Assembly: GCF_000953675.1 (NCBI RefSeq)
Contig: NZ_LN679998.1
Coordinates: forward strand, 3,190,224 to 3,254,223
Reading direction: 5' to 3'
Length of the DNA stretch: 64,000 nt
Origin: Paraclostridium sordellii
Lineage (GTDB): Bacteria; Bacillota; Clostridia; Peptostreptococcales; Peptostreptococcaceae
The notes beneath the pieces were generated by a model, which did no database searches, had not been told where the DNA came from, and saw nothing but the letters and a program-made list of their open reading frames with translations. Positions 27,648-37,282 of this stretch are shown piece by piece; positions within the stretch are counted from its first letter, which is position 1, and each line of letters starts with the position of its first letter. The position numbers and the translations under genes were made by a program.

Positions 27648-28277
27648 TTATGTAATACTCAGAGATTTCCCCTTTATCTTACATTTTGTATATATTATCA
27701 AATCTCTTCTATTACGCATATCTAACTTTGCAAGTATATTAGTTATATGTTTTTTGATAGTATGTTCACTTACATACAATTGATTAGCTATTTCTTTATT
27801 TGTTAATCCAGTAGATACTTTATCTAAAACTTCATTTTCCCTATCAGTTAATAAATCAACACTTTCATAACTACTTTCTTTTTTTATATCTAAAACGCCT
27901 TCTAATAGTTCTAAATCATAATATTTCTTCCCTTTAATAACTGTACTTACTATGTGCATTAATTCATCTTTTTCAGGTATATCTATTAGATAACCATTAA
28001 TGCCATTCCTAAAACATTCCATAAAAATTTCTCTATCTTTATCTTTATTAAAAACCATAATTTTTATATCCTGGAAAATTTCTTTTATATAACCTATTAA
28101 ATCTATTGATCCTTGATCTATATCTATAAATACAAAATCAATATTTGATAGACTAATATTCTGAGCTTCACTTAAATCTTTTAAGCTTTTTACTTTATAA
28201 TTCTCAAATCTGTTACTGAAAAATAAACCTATTGCTTCTCTAACTATAAAAGATTTTGATATTACTAATACTTCCAT
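27648..28277 (-). CDS. LuxR/NarL-type regulator with a degenerate receiver domain
   Basis: A 209-aa protein: receiver-like domain about 1-120, LuxR helix-turn-helix about 142-196 (LTDRENEVLDKVSTGLTNKEIANQLYVSEHTIKKH). The receiver looks inactive: the usual N-terminal acidic pair is replaced (VISKSF), the switch Thr/Ser region reads MVFNKD and the conserved lysine is lost (GYLID instead of GYLLK). Asp52 could still be a remnant acceptor. No histidine kinase is adjacent. Its own leader carries a cyclic-di-GMP-II riboswitch, so control seems to be of its synthesis rather than its phosphorylation. It lies upstream of plc on the same strand. Targets are unknown. Confidence 0.85.
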   Translation of the reverse strand: MEVLVISKSFIVREAIGLFFSNRFENYKVKSLKDLSEAQNISLSNIDFVFIDIDQGSIDLIGYIKEIFQDIKIMVFNKDKDREIFMECFRNGINGYLIDIPEKDELMHIVSTVIKGKKYYDLELLEGVLDIKKESSYESVDLLTDRENEVLDKVSTGLTNKEIANQLYVSEHTIKKHITNILAKLDMRNRRDLIIYTKCKIKGKSLSIT

Positions 28278-28301
28278 TTTAAACCCCCATATAAATATAA
28301 T

Positions 28302-28399
28302 TTATATAATACTGGAAGCCGGTTGCACTACTAACTCTATATATCCCAAGTGCCCATGTACAGAATATACTTCTACGTTTCTTTCATATTATAGTAATA
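28302..28399 (-). promoter_or_regulatory. Cyclic-di-GMP-II riboswitch
   Basis: The minus strand contains the class II hallmarks: GAAAC with GTAGAAGTAT on the 5' side, then GGGCACTTG, then GAGTTAGTAGTGCAACCG. The last two blocks match the conserved C. difficile aptamer core nearly base for base. A P1 stem can form between AAG / ATAATA on the 5' side and CTT / TATTAT on the 3' side. About 20 bases of AU-rich leader with a TATAAAT/ATTTATA hairpin separate it from the GGGGG binding site of the LuxR-type gene, so control may be translational. No terminator is seen in the leader. Confidence 0.85.
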
Positions 28400-28423
28400 T
28401 TGTTATACCTTCAGGTTATATAG

Positions 28424-28442
28424 TATCATATACTATATGATA
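28424..28442. repeat. Odd palindrome upstream of the riboswitch; 28443-28696 has no gene
   Basis: TATCATATA-C-TATATGATA, nine-base arms around one centre base, in the probable promoter area of the riboswitch transcript. It may be an operator. The AT-rich DNA from here to the carB terminator shows no ORF or structured element that I can support. Confidence 0.35.
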
Positions 28443-28696
28443 GGTTAAATTTTTTCGTACCCTATTTTATTGGAAAATTTTATATTTTACGACAATTTAT
28501 TATTTTTTTCTACATTTTTTAATTTTTACATATTCGAAAAAATGTTTTTAAAATTTCATATATAAATATATTTTATTTAAATTTCCATATATATAAATAT
28601 ATTTTCATTTTTATATAAAGGTATAATTGGTATAATACACTTTCTACTTAATTAATTTACTATCCTTATCTTAAATCTGGTTTTTACATAAAAATA

Positions 28697-28720
28697 AGAG
28701 GTTAGATAAATCTAACCCCT
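28697..28720 (-). terminator. Intrinsic terminator of the pyrF-carAB operon
   Basis: AGGGGTTAGA / TCTAACCTCT hairpin followed by TATTTTTA on the minus strand, just after carB. Confidence 0.8.
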
Positions 28721-28726
28721 TAAAAA

Positions 28727-31700
28727 TTACTCAGCTATATTATAAACAGATAACCCATCTCTATTTATTTCTTTCTTTTTAACTTCTACTAAAGCTTTTA
28801 ATGTATCTAATGATGTCATCACTTCTGTTGAAAACTCTGTTGCCGTTCTTCTAATCTTAAATCCATCTCTAGTTGAATCATTTCCTTTAGTAGGAGTGTT
28901 TATTACTATATCAACTTGCTTATTTCTTATAACATCTAGTATATTTGGCCTAGCTTCTTCTACTCTATTTACAACTTTTGCTTCTATTCCATTTTCTCTT
29001 AAAGCCTTAGCTGTTCCTTCAGTTGCTACGAAAGTATATCCTAATTCATTCATATCCTTAGCTATTTCCATAAACTCATCTTTATCATAGTTATTTACAG
29101 TAGCTAAAACGACACCTCTTTTGTTAGACATCTTCTTACCAGCACCTAAGAAACCTTTATATAAAGCTTCCTCTAAAGTTTCTCCAACTCCTAAAACTTC
29201 TCCTGTGGATTTCATTTCAGGCCCTAAACTCACATCAACTCTAGCAAGCTTAGACATTGAGAATACTGGAACTTTTACAGATATTAACTTAGGTTCTTTA
29301 TAAACTCCTGTTCCATATCCTAAATCTTTTAATTTAGATCCTAACATACATTTTGTAGCTAAGTCTATAATAGGTACCTTACTTACCTTACTTATATATG
29401 GAACTGTTCTACTTGCTCTTGGATTAACCTCTATTATATATAGTTCTCCATGAAACTCTATAAATTGTATATTTACCATTCCCAAAACATTTAGCTCTAA
29501 AGCAATCTTCTTAGTATAGTCTAATATTTTAGCTTTTATTTCATCACTTATATTTTGACTTGGGTACATTGTTATACTGTCTCCAGAGTGAACTCCAGCT
29601 CTTTCTAAGTGTTCCATTATACCTGGAATTAGTATATCTTCTCCGTCACATATAGCATCTACTTCTATTTCTCTACCAGTTAAGTACTTATCTATAAGTA
29701 CTGGATTTTTACTATCTCTTAAGAAAGCATCTGTTAAATATTGAGTTAACTTATTTTCATCATAAGTTATTTCCATACCTTGACCTCCAAGTACATAAGA
29801 AGGTCTAACAAGTACTGGATACCCTAATTTTTTAGCTTCTTCAATACCTTCATTTACTGACCATATAGCCTTTCCTTTAGGTCTATTTATATCTAATTTC
29901 TCTAATAGCTCATCAAACTTTTCTCTATCTTCTGCTTCATCTATATCTTTACAACTTGTTCCTAATATTTTTATTTTCTTTTCATCTAAGAACTTAGCTA
30001 GCTTTATAGCTGTTTGTCCTCCAAATTGAAGTATAACTCCATCTGGATTTTCTTTTTCTATTATATTTAATACTTCCTCTTCAGTTAATGGCTCAAAGTA
30101 TAATTTATCAGATGTATCAAAATCCGTACTTACTGTTTCTGGATTGTTGTTTATTATTATAGTTTCTATTCCTTGTGCTCTTAACGATTTAACACAGTGA
30201 ACTGAACAATAGTCAAACTCTATACCTTGCCCTATTCTTATTGGGCCTGACCCTAATACTATAACTTTTTTATTATCACTTACAACTACTTCATCATATT
30301 CTTCATAAGTTGAGTAATAATATGGAGATAGTGCATCAAATTCTCCTCCACAGGTATCAACCATTTTATATGATGGAGTTATGTTATATAAAGTTCTTAA
30401 CTCATAAACTTTTTCTGGACTTATTTTCATTAGGTCAGCTATACCTTTATCTGAAAATCCTTTTTTCTTAAGTTCTAATAAATAATCTTTAGTTAAATCC
30501 TCTATATGCATTCCTCTTAATTTTTCTTCTTGTTCTACTATCCATTTAAATTTATTTATAAACCACTTATCAACTCCAGTGATTTGTTCTATCATTTCTA
30601 TTTTATAGCCTCTTCTTATCATTTCTGCTAAGTCAAATAATCTTTCGTCATCAGGAACCACTACTCTAGCTTTTAATTGTTCTATACTTCTATCTTCAGA
30701 AGCCTTGTGAACTAATGAATATTTTCCTATTTCTAACGATCTTATCCCTTTAAGTATAGCTGCTTCAAAGTTACTTCCTATACTCATTATTTCTCCTGTA
30801 GCCATCATCTTTGTTCCTAATTTTCTATTTGCTTGCTTAAATTTATCAAATGGCCATTTAGGTATTTTTACAACCACATAATCAAGAGTTGGCTCAAAAC
30901 ATGCGTAAGTCTTCTTTGTAACTGCATTTTGTATTTCATCTAATGTATACCCTAGTGCAATTTTTGCAGCAACCTTTGCTATTGGGTATCCTGTAGCTTT
31001 TGATGCAAGAGCTGATGATCTACTAACCCTTGGATTTATTTCTATAATTGCATACTCTAAGCTATGAGGATTTAATGCTATCTGAACATTACATCCACCT
31101 TTAACTTCTATAGCATTTATTATGTCTATAGATGCTTTTCTTAACATTTGGTATTCTTTATCACTTAAAGTTTGACTAGGTGCAACAACAATACTATCTC
31201 CAGTATGAACTCCAACAGGATCTATATTTTCCATGTTACATACTGTTATACAGTTCCCATTTCCATCTCTCATTACTTCATATTCTATTTCTTTCCAACC
31301 CTTAATACTTTTTTCAAGCAGTACTTGGCCAACTGGACTTAATTGTATCCCTTGTGAAAGTATTTCTGTTAATTCTTCTTTTGTTTCAGCTATACCTCCA
31401 CCAGTTCCACCAAGTGTATATGCAGGTCTAACTACTACTGGATAGCCTATTTTATTAGCAAAATCTAATCCATCTTCTAAGTTAGTTACTATATCACTTA
31501 CTACTACTGGTTGGTTTATTTCCCTCATAACTTCTCTAAATAAATCTCTGTCTTCACCTTTTTTTATAGACTCTATAGAAGTTCCCAATACCTTTACATT
31601 ATATTTATCAAGTATACCTGCATCATGAAGTTCAACTGCTAAGTTAAGCCCTGTTTGACCTCCCATACCTGCTAATATACTATCTGGTCTTTCTTTTTCT

Positions 31701-31933
31701 ATTATTTTTTCTATAAATTCTATTGTTAATGGTTCTATATATATTTTATCTGCTACTTCTTCGTCCGTCATTATAGTAGCTGGATTACTATTTATTAAAA
31801 CAACCTCTATTCCCTCTTCTTTTAAAGCCTGGCAAGCTTGTGTTCCAGAGTAATCAAACTCTGCTGCTTGCCCTATTATTATAGGTCCTGACCCTAATAC
31901 TAAAGTCTTTTTAATAATATCTATTTTAGGCAT
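28727..31933 (-). CDS. carB: Carbamoyl-phosphate synthase large subunit CarB
   Basis: A 1068-aa synthetase that makes carbamoyl phosphate from bicarbonate, ammonia and ATP. Two homologous ATP-grasp halves are seen: the first begins [20 protein letters not shown] (about 12-31), the second [20 protein letters not shown] (about 558-577). Each contains [16 protein letters not shown]-type ATP-binding loops. An oligomerisation region lies between them, and a C-terminal MGS-like allosteric domain occupies about 935-1068. AAGGAG precedes the ATG. It is the last gene of the pyr operon. Confidence 0.97.
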   Translation of the reverse strand: MPKIDIIKKTLVLGSGPIIIGQAAEFDYSGTQACQALKEEGIEVVLINSNPATIMTDEEVADKIYIEPLTIEFIEKIIEKERPDSILAGMGGQTGLNLAVELHDAGILDKYNVKVLGTSIESIKKGEDRDLFREVMREINQPVVVSDIVTNLEDGLDFANKIGYPVVVRPAYTLGGTGGGIAETKEELTEILSQGIQLSPVGQVLLEKSIKGWKEIEYEVMRDGNGNCITVCNMENIDPVGVHTGDSIVVAPSQTLSDKEYQMLRKASIDIINAIEVKGGCNVQIALNPHSLEYAIIEINPRVSRSSALASKATGYPIAKVAAKIALGYTLDEIQNAVTKKTYACFEPTLDYVVVKIPKWPFDKFKQANRKLGTKMMATGEIMSIGSNFEAAILKGIRSLEIGKYSLVHKASEDRSIEQLKARVVVPDDERLFDLAEMIRRGYKIEMIEQITGVDKWFINKFKWIVEQEEKLRGMHIEDLTKDYLLELKKKGFSDKGIADLMKISPEKVYELRTLYNITPSYKMVDTCGGEFDALSPYYYSTYEEYDEVVVSDNKKVIVLGSGPIRIGQGIEFDYCSVHCVKSLRAQGIETIIINNNPETVSTDFDTSDKLYFEPLTEEEVLNIIEKENPDGVILQFGGQTAIKLAKFLDEKKIKILGTSCKDIDEAEDREKFDELLEKLDINRPKGKAIWSVNEGIEEAKKLGYPVLVRPSYVLGGQGMEITYDENKLTQYLTDAFLRDSKNPVLIDKYLTGREIEVDAICDGEDILIPGIMEHLERAGVHSGDSITMYPSQNISDEIKAKILDYTKKIALELNVLGMVNIQFIEFHGELYIIEVNPRASRTVPYISKVSKVPIIDLATKCMLGSKLKDLGYGTGVYKEPKLISVKVPVFSMSKLARVDVSLGPEMKSTGEVLGVGETLEEALYKGFLGAGKKMSNKRGVVLATVNNYDKDEFMEIAKDMNELGYTFVATEGTAKALRENGIEAKVVNRVEEARPNILDVIRNKQVDIVINTPTKGNDSTRDGFKIRRTATEFSTEVMTSLDTLKALVEVKKKEINRDGLSVYNIAE

Positions 31934-31972
31934 ACTCTTAATCTCCTTATCTAGTTAATTTAAACAATCTAT

Positions 31973-33022
31973 TTATATTAATTCTAAGAACTTATCAAAT
32001 ATATAATCATTGTCTTTCGGCCCTGGACAAGCCTCTGGATGATACTGAACACTGTATATAGGTAACTCACTATGTCTCATACCTTCTACTGTGTTATCAT
32101 TTAAATTTATATGTGTTATTTTCATATTTTCTGGCATTTGTGAAACATAGTACCCGTGATTTTGAGATGTTATATAAACTTTTCCATCTTCTAAATCTTT
32201 AACTGGATGATTTCCACCTCTATGCCCAAATTTAAGTCTTGCTGTTTTTCCACCTAGTGTTAGAGCTAAAAGTTGATGTCCTAAACATATACCAGCTATA
32301 GGTTTTTTACCTATTAATTGTTTTATATTTTCTATAACAACATCTAAATCTTCTGGATCTCCAGGTCCATTTGATAAGAATATTAAATCTGGATTTTCAT
32401 TTAGTATTTCTTCAGCTGTCGTTGTTGCTGGTAAAACTACCAAGTCACATCCTCTTGCTTTAAAAGATCTTAATATATTTTCTTTTACTCCAAAATCCAT
32501 AACTGCTACCTTTGGACCATTTCCTTTTATATATTCCTTTTCTTTTCTAGTAACTGTCATTACTGCTTCTGTATTTGAAAATTTACCTATTTTTGAAACA
32601 ACATCTTCTAAAGTTGCATTATTTTCTAAAGTAATTATTCCTTTCATAGTCCCATTATTTCTTAATATTTTAGTTAATGCTCTAGTATCTATTCCTTCAA
32701 TACCTATTACTTTGTTTTGCTTTAAATATGTGTCTATATCCATCTCACATCTAAAATTATTTGGATTATCACTCTTTTCTCTTACTATAAATCCTTTTAC
32801 ATGAACCCCTCTTGACTCAACATCCTCTAAATTTATTCCATAGTTCCCTATTAACGGGTAAGTCATTGTTACTATTTGCCCATAGTATGATGGATCTGTT
32901 AAAACTTCTCCATATCCTGTCATAGAAGTATTAAAAACCACTTCTCCTACACTTTCATTTAAATAACCAAAAGCTTTACCTTCAAATATCGTTCCATCTT
33001 CTAATATTAATTTAGCTTTCAT
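31973..33022 (-). CDS. carA: Carbamoyl-phosphate synthase small subunit CarA
   Basis: Glutamine amidotransferase subunit that supplies ammonia to CarB. The N-terminal CPSase small domain (FNTSMTGYGEVLTDPSYYGQIV) spans about 1-150 and the class I GATase domain about 175-349. The catalytic cysteine is in GICLGHQLLAL (about 245) and the His-Glu pair in YHPEACPGP. The 349-aa length is typical. AAGGGGG precedes the ATG. It is 39 bases upstream of carB. Confidence 0.97.
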   Translation of the reverse strand: MKAKLILEDGTIFEGKAFGYLNESVGEVVFNTSMTGYGEVLTDPSYYGQIVTMTYPLIGNYGINLEDVESRGVHVKGFIVREKSDNPNNFRCEMDIDTYLKQNKVIGIEGIDTRALTKILRNNGTMKGIITLENNATLEDVVSKIGKFSNTEAVMTVTRKEKEYIKGNGPKVAVMDFGVKENILRSFKARGCDLVVLPATTTAEEILNENPDLIFLSNGPGDPEDLDVVIENIKQLIGKKPIAGICLGHQLLALTLGGKTARLKFGHRGGNHPVKDLEDGKVYITSQNHGYYVSQMPENMKITHINLNDNTVEGMRHSELPIYSVQYHPEACPGPKDNDYIFDKFLELI

Positions 33023-33036
33023 AACTTACTTCCCCC

Positions 33037-33753
33037 TTAAGCATTTTCAATTTCTTTTACTATATTTTTTGCTGCTTGACTTGGATTTTCAGCCTTAGTT
33101 ATCGGTCTTCCAACTACTAAATAATGAGCTCCTTTATTTATTGCATCTTTTGGAGTAACAACTCTTTTTTGATCTCCATTATCAGCACTTTCAGGTCTTA
33201 TTCCTGGACAAACTGTTACAAATTCACTTCCACAAACCTCTACGATTTTATCAACCTCTTGTGCTGAACAAACTATACCATCTATTCCTGATTCTTTAGC
33301 TAGTTTAGCCCTTTTTATCGCTAATTCTTGAGTTGTCATATTGCAACCTATATCTTGTAAATCTTTATCACTTAATGAAGTTAATACTGTAACTCCTACT
33401 ATTATTGGTTTTTCTATTCCTAATTTTTCAGATTCTTCTTTTGCAGCCATCGCACATTGTCTCATTCCTTCCATATCTGAAACATGTATTGTCATTAACC
33501 ATACCTTATCTCTTACTGCTGCTCTTACTGCACTTTGCATTGTATTTGGTATATCGTGAAACTTAAGATCTAAAAATATTTTTTTACCCTTTTCTTTTAA
33601 GTAGTCAACTGTCTTCCCTCTTGTTGCTACATACTGTTCTAATCCCACTTTAAATATATCTACACTATCTTCTAACTTATCTATTAATTCCTTAGCTTTA
33701 TCAAAGTCGTTAGTATCAATTGCTACAATTAGTTTGTCTCTTCCATTTATCAT
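33037..33753 (-). CDS. pyrF: Orotidine 5'-phosphate decarboxylase PyrF
   Basis: Final step of UMP synthesis. The TIM barrel starts KLIVAIDTNDFDKA; the catalytic K-D-x-K array appears as IFLDLKFHDIPNT (about 59-71), and the phosphate-binding loop is VVGRPITKA near the C-terminus. The 238-aa length is standard. AAGGAG precedes the ATG. It is the first gene behind a PyrR-type attenuation leader, so pyrimidine status should control all three genes. Confidence 0.96.
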   Translation of the reverse strand: MINGRDKLIVAIDTNDFDKAKELIDKLEDSVDIFKVGLEQYVATRGKTVDYLKEKGKKIFLDLKFHDIPNTMQSAVRAAVRDKVWLMTIHVSDMEGMRQCAMAAKEESEKLGIEKPIIVGVTVLTSLSDKDLQDIGCNMTTQELAIKRAKLAKESGIDGIVCSAQEVDKIVEVCGSEFVTVCPGIRPESADNGDQKRVVTPKDAINKGAHYLVVGRPITKAENPSQAAKNIVKEIENA

Positions 33754-33791
33754 TTTACTCTCTCCTTTTTATATAAAGCCCCTAATATCAG

Positions 33792-33822
33792 AAAAATCCT
33801 TATACCTAGAGGTATAAGGATT
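33792..33822 (-). terminator. Attenuator terminator proximal to pyrF
   Basis: AATCCTTATACC / GGTATAAGGATT hairpin followed by TTTTT on the minus strand, inside the leader, 40 bases before pyrF. It lies downstream of the first PyrR-type loop (33875-33862). Confidence 0.85.
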
Positions 33823-33861
33823 CAATACTTCATAACTTGTTGTTATGACGATATCTTTCCC

Positions 33862-34054
33862 AGCCTCTCTGGACTAGTTTAAAAGACTTTATTTTATTTT
33901 TATATATTAAAAAAACCTCTAACTAATCCAGTTAGAGGTTATATGTATGCAAATTAAATCTATTTATATAACCTTACTAGCCTCTCTGGACTACTTTCAA
34001 GGAACCTTTATTTTTATGTATATACAATTCGAACACTTAATATCCTCTCGGGAT
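33862..34054 (-). promoter_or_regulatory. Leader with three PyrR-binding-loop motifs (pyr attenuation)
   Basis: On the minus strand, AGTCCAGAGAGGCT occurs at 33992-33979 and again at 33875-33862. A third variant, ATCCCGAGAGGAT, is at 34054-34042. These fit the PyrR recognition loop (UCCNGNGAGG). Two intrinsic terminators follow the last two loops (33941-33909, 33822-33792). In the established model, UMP/UTP-bound PyrR stabilises the anti-antiterminator and allows termination. pyrR itself is not in this window. Confidence 0.85.
33909..33941 (-). terminator. Attenuator terminator, distal
   Basis: AACCTCTAACT / AGTTAGAGGTT hairpin and T7 on the minus strand, between the second and first PyrR-type loops. 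Confidence 0.88.
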
Positions 34055-34080
34055 AATTTAAAGCTTTCTCTTGTGTATAA

Positions 34081-34109
34081 TTATTACATTTATTTATAAT
34101 TGTGTCAAC
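34081..34109 (-). promoter_or_regulatory. Promoter of the pyr operon
   Basis: TTGACA (34109-34104), 16-17 bp spacer, TAATAAT (34087-34081). The leader to pyrF is about 320 nt. It begins only about 30 bases past the stop of the LytTR regulator gene, with no clear terminator between, so read-through from that operon is possible. Confidence 0.7.
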
Positions 34110-34139
34110 TGTTTTTATATGGATAAACTTCTATGAAAT

Positions 34140-34865
34140 CTAGGATAAAATACTCTCTACTGTTTTTTTTAAAAGCAGTAAAGAAACATAACATTTACTT
34201 CCACCTTCCATAGTTATAATTCTTTGTTTTTTATCGATATTACTTATTTTATTTTTATTTACTATATAAGATTTATGACATCTTATAAATCTATCATCTA
34301 ATTTTTTTTCTAGTTCTTTTAAAGTCCCATTAAATTCTATATAACTATCAACAGTATTAAGACCTATGAATCTTTTTTTACAAGTCTCAAAATAAAGTAT
34401 ATCTTCATATTTTATCTTATCTACACTGTCTAGCCTTTCAATGAAAAAATATTCTTCTTTAGATTTATCTTTAAGTTTGTTGTTGGCGCAAATAATACAC
34501 TCTTTTACTCTTTTTTTTACCTCTTCAAAGTTTTCTTTAACTATATAGTCAATTGCTCCTATATGATACTTAAAAACTAAATGACTCATATCTTTATTAG
34601 ATGTAATCATAATGATTATTGCATCTTTATCGATTTGATTTATTTGTTCTGCTAACTCAATACCATTCATATCTTCACCTATATGAATATCTAAAAAATA
34701 TACTCCTTTGCATCTATTATTAGATATATAATCTATTATAGGCTTTGATGAATCGCTAGATAGTTCTATGTTTCCTTTTATATCTTCTTTTTCTAAAACA
34801 GATACTATAACTTGCTCTAGGCTAAACCTTTGATCTTCATTATCCTCACATATAAATATTTTCAC
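34140..34865 (-). CDS. LytTR-family response regulator (AgrA-like)
   Basis: A 241-aa response regulator. The receiver domain (about 1-125) has acidic residues CEDNEDQR at 5-12, phosphoacceptor Asp in YFLDIHIGED (about 58) and lysine in YIVKENFEEV. The LytTR DNA-binding domain (about 140-241) has the RFIRCHKSYIVN signature. The start is GTG with GGAGG upstream. It is 12 bases after the sensor kinase gene. It resembles AgrA/VirR-type regulators of virulence and quorum sensing. Confidence 0.9.
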   Translation of the reverse strand: MKIFICEDNEDQRFSLEQVIVSVLEKEDIKGNIELSSDSSKPIIDYISNNRCKGVYFLDIHIGEDMNGIELAEQINQIDKDAIIIMITSNKDMSHLVFKYHIGAIDYIVKENFEEVKKRVKECIICANNKLKDKSKEEYFFIERLDSVDKIKYEDILYFETCKKRFIGLNTVDSYIEFNGTLKELEKKLDDRFIRCHKSYIVNKNKISNIDKKQRIITMEGGSKCYVSLLLLKKTVESILS

Positions 34866-34877
34866 CCTAACTCCTCC

Positions 34878-36149
34878 TTATTTATATATGTCTAACTTTT
34901 GAATAAATTCCCCTTCTGCTTTTATTGTAAAATATGCATTTTCATAATTATTCAAAATTTCTTTTAAATTACTAAGTCCGATTCCTCGGCCTTCCCCCTT
35001 CGAGGAGTATCCATCTTTAAATAAATTCGATATATCTTCTATTTTTTCTTTATATGTATTTGAAACTATTATTGATATTAAATTTTCTTTATCTATAATA
35101 GATAATGTTATAGATGGATTTTCACATTCTAAAGAAGCTTCTATAGAATTATCCAGTATTATTCCTAAAATTCTGCATAAATCTAAACAATTGAAGTTTA
35201 TATCTTTTACTATATTAGGAATATATACATTTGTATCTATTCCTTCTCTCTGGGCCATGATTAACTTTGATGCTATCATGCCTTTAGCTTCTATACACTT
35301 TATATTTCCAATTGAGGAAAGATTTAAGTTGTATATATCTAAATTTTTAGCTGAACATTCTATATTAGAATAAAAAAACTTCCTTAAACCCTCCATATCA
35401 TCTGCATCTATATATCCACACATAGATAAAATAATATTTTTATAGTCATGTCTAAACTTTCGCATCTCATTTGTTACAGATTCTAATTTATTATTATATT
35501 CATTAATTTCTTTAAGCCTACTTTGATTGTTTACTAACATGATTAAAAATATCACCGACAAAAACGTAAAGAAATGTAATAAACATAACATTATATTTCG
35601 GTTTATTTCCAATCCTGCTATAAATGCTAGCTTTGTTTGCCTAATAGTTTCAAAATATATACATATAGATAATATACTGGTCAATATGATTAATAATTGT
35701 ATTTTAAATTTATATACCATATCAAACTCATCTATACTTTTCATAAGCTTAGAGTTTAAAAATTTAGAAATTACCACGATAATTATATATGTAATTAAGT
35801 AATAAACAATTAGATGTATTCTATTCCCTACTCTGTATATATTTATGCTTGTTAAAAATAAAACTATATGATAGCAAAAAATATTAACTGTTATATATAA
35901 CACTGTCGACATCAACGGAATTGTTATAGTTAATAAAGTTTTTTTTGTAAATTTATAAACTAAAATAGCATTTATGATATTTACGCCATATAAAGGCGGT
36001 ATTCTAAGGTAATCAGATATCAGAGTTAGCAATATATATAAGCATATAAAACACGTCGCTAATTTTATTTTATTCCTTTTAAAATCATATATATTTATAA
36101 AACTTAAGCAAATTCCAATATTTATTAAAAGCGTATATAAATGAATCAT
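34878..36149 (-). CDS. GHKL-domain sensor histidine kinase (AgrC-like)
   Basis: A 423-aa membrane kinase. Residues 1-215 hold about six hydrophobic segments. A short coiled coil precedes the phosphoacceptor box RKFRHDYKNIILSM (about 233-246, His238). The GHKL ATP-binding domain has the N-box LGIILDNSIEAS (about 329-340) and the G-box GRGIGLSNLKEI. This architecture is that of AgrC-type peptide sensors. No agrB or agrD-like gene is adjacent, and I saw no candidate peptide ORF in 36150-36283. The signal is unknown. Confidence 0.85.
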   Translation of the reverse strand: MIHLYTLLINIGICLSFINIYDFKRNKIKLATCFICLYILLTLISDYLRIPPLYGVNIINAILVYKFTKKTLLTITIPLMSTVLYITVNIFCYHIVLFLTSINIYRVGNRIHLIVYYLITYIIIVVISKFLNSKLMKSIDEFDMVYKFKIQLLIILTSILSICIYFETIRQTKLAFIAGLEINRNIMLCLLHFFTFLSVIFLIMLVNNQSRLKEINEYNNKLESVTNEMRKFRHDYKNIILSMCGYIDADDMEGLRKFFYSNIECSAKNLDIYNLNLSSIGNIKCIEAKGMIASKLIMAQREGIDTNVYIPNIVKDINFNCLDLCRILGIILDNSIEASLECENPSITLSIIDKENLISIIVSNTYKEKIEDISNLFKDGYSSKGEGRGIGLSNLKEILNNYENAYFTIKAEGEFIQKLDIYK

Positions 36150-36242
36150 ATATCCATATACCTTTCTAGTTAATTTAACTTAATTATAACACAAATTATA
36201 ATATTGTTAAATTTTTACATTTTCTGTTATTTTTTATCAAAA

Positions 36243-36284
36243 TTAAAGAGTAACCCTATTGTTTCAATAGAGTTACTCTTTAAT
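36243..36284 (-). terminator. Intrinsic terminator of the nitroreductase gene
   Basis: AAAGAGTAACTCTATTG / CAATAGGGTTACTCTTT stem with one mismatch and a 3-base loop on the minus strand. Confidence 0.8.
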
Positions 36285-37060
36285 TATACGACACTTATAT
36301 AATATTCTTTTCTTAATTTATCCTTCTCTTCTTTTCTTACAAACTTAAAATCTATATTATAATGTTTACATGCTATCTCAAAATGTTTTAAAGCTATTCC
36401 CATATTAACTAAATTTAAATCTTCATTAGAATCTTTTTTCATATATATATCAAGAGATTTATTGTTTTGATAAAATCTCCAAGGTTGTGAATTTTTATAT
36501 GATGGCGATAATCTTACACACTCTATAACATTAGTCCATTTATCATCTATATTTTTAGCTATATTTTTAATTGCTTTTCTATCTACATCATCACTTAGTT
36601 TTCTAAATAACTCTTCTTTTCCTTCTGGAAATCCAATTGCTATTAACATTACAGGTATTTCATTTTCTTTTAAGTGAACAAAGTCTGAAACAGATTCTTT
36701 ATTAAAGCTATTATCTAACCAACTTGTTGCTAACCCCATCTCTGTTAATTTTAAAACTAACTCTTCGCCAGCAAATCCCACACTATCAAAATACTTAATA
36801 GGATTTTCTTCATCCTCTTCTTCTGGTAATTGAGCTGTTAAAACTATATAATGTGGAGCTACTATTCTGTGTCTTTTCTTTATTATAAATTTAAGGCTAT
36901 CACCTTTCAAAATAGGGTGTGCACTTATTTTTATATATTCATTTAGACTAGGTACATCTTTACATAATCTTTTTACTTCATCAAACATGTCTATGCTTAA
37001 CTTCTTCGTAGAGTATTTTTTAATAGATTTTCTATAAAAAATAGCGTCATATAACTGCAA
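36284..37060 (-). CDS. Nitroreductase-family protein (TM1586-like)
   Basis: A 258-aa FMN-binding-fold protein. The N-terminal YDAIFYRKSIKKY matches nitroreductase-like proteins of the TM1586 type, with NSQPWRFY (about 192-199) as the second half signature and VNMGIALKHFEIA near the C-terminus. It is longer than classical nitroreductases because the fold appears internally duplicated. The substrate is unknown. The start is TTG, with AGGAGG upstream. It is a single gene. Confidence 0.8.
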   Translation of the reverse strand: MQLYDAIFYRKSIKKYSTKKLSIDMFDEVKRLCKDVPSLNEYIKISAHPILKGDSLKFIIKKRHRIVAPHYIVLTAQLPEEEDEENPIKYFDSVGFAGEELVLKLTEMGLATSWLDNSFNKESVSDFVHLKENEIPVMLIAIGFPEGKEELFRKLSDDVDRKAIKNIAKNIDDKWTNVIECVRLSPSYKNSQPWRFYQNNKSLDIYMKKDSNEDLNLVNMGIALKHFEIACKHYNIDFKFVRKEEKDKLRKEYYISVV

Positions 37061-37282
37061 TCTAATTCCTCCTATCTACCAACATAATAAGTAATATTAT
37101 ATCAAAATATATAGTCTTATACTATCTTTCATTACCCTTAAAATAGTTACATTATTTACTCTATTTTATTAAAATTTATATTTATGGGTATTTTAAAGTT
37201 ATATTGTTAAATAATATAGCCTAATGTGTTCGAATTGTTTTTCATTTTAGAATAATTCAACTTTTTAATTTTTGAAAAAGTG

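Noticed and set aside
28896-29303. Plus-strand ORFs inside carB and similar antisense ORFs elsewhere
   Set aside because: They are mirror frames of well-identified genes, without binding sites or recognisable domains.
36150-36283. Possible agrD-type peptide gene upstream of the AgrC-like kinase
   Set aside because: No ORF with a ribosome binding site and a cysteine/serine-containing peptide core was seen on either strand.
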